Source of the DNA: Janthinobacterium rivuli
GTDB taxonomy: Bacteria; Pseudomonadota; Gammaproteobacteria; Burkholderiales; Burkholderiaceae_D
Assembly (NCBI RefSeq): GCF_029690045.1
Contig: NZ_CP121464.1
Location: 5,022,001-5,086,000, forward strand
Reading direction: 5' to 3'
DNA length: 64,000 bases
Notes under the pieces: generated by a model
The model's database searches: none
Told to the model about the DNA's origin: nothing
Seen by the model: the letters and a program-made list of their open reading frames with translations, nothing else
Program-made: the position numbers and the translations under genes
In this document: piece by piece, positions 61,929-64,000 of the stretch
Layout: each line of letters opens with the position of its first letter
Position numbering within the stretch: position 1 is the first letter of the stretch

Positions 61929-64000
61929 TTATTCCTTGTCATCCAGGGCGAGTTCGTTGTTGCGCGCCTGTGCTTCGTAGAGGCGGAAATAGGCGCCCTC
62001 TTTCGCCATCAGTTCATCGTGACTGCCCACTTCGACGACCTGGCCGCGGTCCAGTACCACCAGCCGGTCGGCGCGGTGCAGGGTCGACAGCCTGTGCGCG
62101 ATGGCGATCGTCGTGCGGCCCTGCACCAGGTTGTCCAGCGCCTTCTGGATTTCCTTCTCTGTTTCCGAGTCGACCGACGATGTCGCTTCATCCATGATCA
62201 GGATGCGCGGGTCGATCAGCAGGGCGCGGGCGATCGAGATGCGCTGGCGTTCGCCACCGGACAAGCCCTGGCCACGCTCGCCCACCATCGAATCGTAGCC
62301 TTGCGGCAGGCGCAGGATGAATTCGTGGGCATGCGCAGCGCGCGCCGCGGCGATGATGTCCTGGCGCGTCGCGTGCGGCTTGCCGTAGGCGATGTTTTCA
62401 GCGATGGTGCCGAAGAACAGGAACGGCTCCTGCAGCACCAGGCCGATGTTGCGGCGGTAGTCGGACACGGCAAACGAGCGGATGTCGACGCCATCGAGCA
62501 AGATCGCGCCTTCCGAGACGTCATAGAAACGGCAGATCAGGTTGACCAGGGTGCTCTTGCCCGAACCGCTGTGGCCCACCAGGCCGATCATCTCGCCCGC
62601 CTTGATGTTCAGGGTGATGCCGCGGTTGACGGCCCGGTTGCCATAGCGGAATCCGACTTCGCGCAAATCGATCCTGCCTTCGATCTTGTCCAGCTTCACG
62701 GGCTGCGCCGGTTCCGGCACGCTCGACACGTGGTCGAGGATGTCGAAGATGCGCTTGGCGGCCGAGGCCGATTTTTGCGTCACGGAGACGATGCGGCTCA
62801 TCGAATCGAGGCGGCCATAGAAACGCGTGCTGTAGGCGATGAAGGCGGTCAGCACACCAACGGTGATTTCGCCGCGCGACAGCTGCCAGATGCCGAAGCA
62901 CCAGATGACCAGCAAACCCATCTCCGTCAGGAAGGAGACCGTCGGCGAGAACAGCGACCAGACCTTGTTCAACTTGTCGTTGACGGCCAGGTTGTGCGCA
63001 TTGGCGTCGCGGAAGCGGGCCGCTTCGCGTTTTTCCTGCGCAAACGCTTTGACCACGCGGATGCCGGGAATCGTATCGGCCAGCACGTTGGTCACTTCGC
63101 TCCACACGCGGTCGATCTTTTCAAAGCCCGTGCGCAAGCGGTCGCGCACCAGGTGGATCATCCAGGCGATGAAGGGCAATGGCGCCAGGGTCATGATGGC
63201 CAGCCACGGGTTCATCGACCACAGGATCACGCCCGTCATGATGATCATCAGCACGTCGGAAGCGAAATCGAGCAAATGCAGCGACAGGAAGACGCAGATG
63301 CGGTCGCTGCCGCTGCCGATGCGCGCCATCAGGTCGCCCGTGCGCTTGCCGCCGAAAAATTCCAGCGACAACTTCATCAGATGTTCATACGTCGCCGAGC
63401 GCAAGTCGGCGCCCATGCGTTCGGATACCAGGGCCAGCACATACGTCTTTCCCCAACCCAGCAGCCAGGCCAGCAGGGCCGAACCGAGCAAGCCGCTCAT
63501 GTAGTACACCACCAGCCACGGGTCGATGTGCTTGCCGTTCTGATACGGAATCAGCACATTGTCCATCAACGGCGCCGTCAGGTAGGGCGGAATCATGTGC
63601 GCGGCCGTGCTCAGCAGCATCAGTATGAAGCCCAGGGCCAGCTGGCCACGGTAGGGATGGGCGAAGCGCCACAGGCGGAACAGGGTCCAGGTCGATGGGG
63701 GCGTGTGCAGCACCTTGGCGCAGATCGGGCATTCTTCCTGCTCCGGCGCCAAAGGCGCCTTGCAGCTCGGACACACTTCCTGCTCCGCTTCCAGCACGGG
63801 CTGGCCCGTCAGGTGGCTGTCGAGGCGCTCGACGAACTGTTCCAGCACGCGGATCGCATGCAGGTTCTGGCCCAAGGTAAAGCGCCACGAGGCAAGGCGG
63901 CCGTGGTCATCGAACAATTCCAGGTGGCCGACACCGGCGTGGTCGTGGTGCGTCAGGCGCAGTCCGTGGCGGAAAGACCAACTTTTCCAGACGGTATCGC
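61929..64000 (-). CDS. ABC transporter, fused permease and ATPase (5' end outside window)
   Basis: The frame is open to the right edge, so the N-terminus is missing; 690 codons are visible. A four-cysteine zinc ribbon (VCPSCKAPL, ECPICAKVL) lies before the six-helix exporter domain, and the ATPase domain has Walker A GHSGSGKST, signature LSGGERQR and Walker B ILIMDEATSSVD, then the H-loop IAHRLST. The length and the DUF1854 neighbour match the cyanophycin metabolism-associated ABC transporter. A soluble extension upstream of the ribbon (LELFDDHGRLASW) is likely. Confidence 0.93.
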   Translation of the reverse strand, partial: DTVWKSWSFRHGLRLTHHDHAGVGHLELFDDHGRLASWRFTLGQNLHAIRVLEQFVERLDSHLTGQPVLEAEQEVCPSCKAPLAPEQEECPICAKVLHTPPSTWTLFRLWRFAHPYRGQLALGFILMLLSTAAHMIPPYLTAPLMDNVLIPYQNGKHIDPWLVVYYMSGLLGSALLAWLLGWGKTYVLALVSERMGADLRSATYEHLMKLSLEFFGGKRTGDLMARIGSGSDRICVFLSLHLLDFASDVLMIIMTGVILWSMNPWLAIMTLAPLPFIAWMIHLVRDRLRTGFEKIDRVWSEVTNVLADTIPGIRVVKAFAQEKREAARFRDANAHNLAVNDKLNKVWSLFSPTVSFLTEMGLLVIWCFGIWQLSRGEITVGVLTAFIAYSTRFYGRLDSMSRIVSVTQKSASAAKRIFDILDHVSSVPEPAQPVKLDKIEGRIDLREVGFRYGNRAVNRGITLNIKAGEMIGLVGHSGSGKSTLVNLICRFYDVSEGAILLDGVDIRSFAVSDYRRNIGLVLQEPFLFFGTIAENIAYGKPHATRQDIIAAARAAHAHEFILRLPQGYDSMVGERGQGLSGGERQRISIARALLIDPRILIMDEATSSVDSETEKEIQKALDNLVQGRTTIAIAHRLSTLHRADRLVVLDRGQVVEVGSHDELMAKEGAYFRLYEAQARNNELALDDKE

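Noticed and set aside
1..64000. tRNA, rRNA, insertion sequences, transposases, integrases or attachment sites
   Set aside because: None was seen. The GTPase operon differs in base composition, but no flanking direct repeats or integrase gene were found.

Overview
The window looks like a chromosome segment of a beta-proteobacterium of the Oxalobacteraceae, most likely Janthinobacterium or a close relative. This rests on the gene order leuC-leuD-leuB-asd-fimV-truA-trpF-trpB-trpA-accD-folC-SPOR-cvpA (typical of Burkholderiales), a generally high G+C content, an intergenic hairpin of the GGGGTCGGACCC type, and recognisable proteins throughout. No rRNA, tRNA, insertion sequence, prophage or CRISPR array was seen.

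Layout. 1-15.1 kb (minus strand): leucine, tryptophan, aspartate-semialdehyde, fatty-acid and folate genes, with fimV, truA and a tiny entericidin-like lipoprotein. The left edge falls two bases into the start codon of the next gene, probably purF. 15.4-18.1 kb: a cheZ-cheA pair away from any flagellar cluster. 18.5-21.1 kb (plus strand): uspA behind a perfect FNR-type box, a NarL-type response regulator and an FNR/CRP-family regulator. 21.2-23.1 kb: Fur-box hemP, a small unknown gene and a DUF2325 gene. 23.2-28.4 kb (minus): glutathione peroxidase, then a five-gene operon (PepSY membrane protein, DUF2271, DUF4198, ApbE, membrane-anchored flavoreductase) behind a promoter overlapped by a near-ideal Fur box. 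DUF2271 carries a DGVSGAT flavinylation motif, so this reads as an iron-regulated extracytoplasmic flavin electron-transfer system. 28.5-30.1 kb: stress proteins.

30.2-37.8 kb: the ligase-associated DNA repair cassette (phosphoesterase, Lhr-type helicase, ATP-dependent ligase, beta-CASP-type nuclease) followed by a RecQ variant. 37.9-44.4 kb: MAPEG protein, then a signalling block (large hybrid kinase, receiver-kinase, receiver-less CheB, CheR). 44.5-48.9 kb: aldo/keto reductase with divergent LysR regulator, O-methyltransferase, EamA exporter with divergent AraC regulator. 49-51.4 kb: an unusual 820-residue protein with a DnaJ-like zinc-finger array, membrane segments and Sel1 repeats. 51.4-55.7 kb: heme-binding beta-barrel protein, unknown gene, map, a TetR regulator with a perfect operator at its start codon, and amn.

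55.9-61.1 kb is an AT-richer five-gene minus-strand operon: three dynamin-like GTPases, a membrane-anchored coiled-coil protein and a YkgJ-type cysteine-cluster protein. It is the best candidate in the window for a poorly described system, plausibly membrane remodelling or phage defence. The right end holds a DUF1854 gene and a truncated ABC exporter of the cyanophycin-associated type. Functions are inferred from sequence reading alone; no database search was run.
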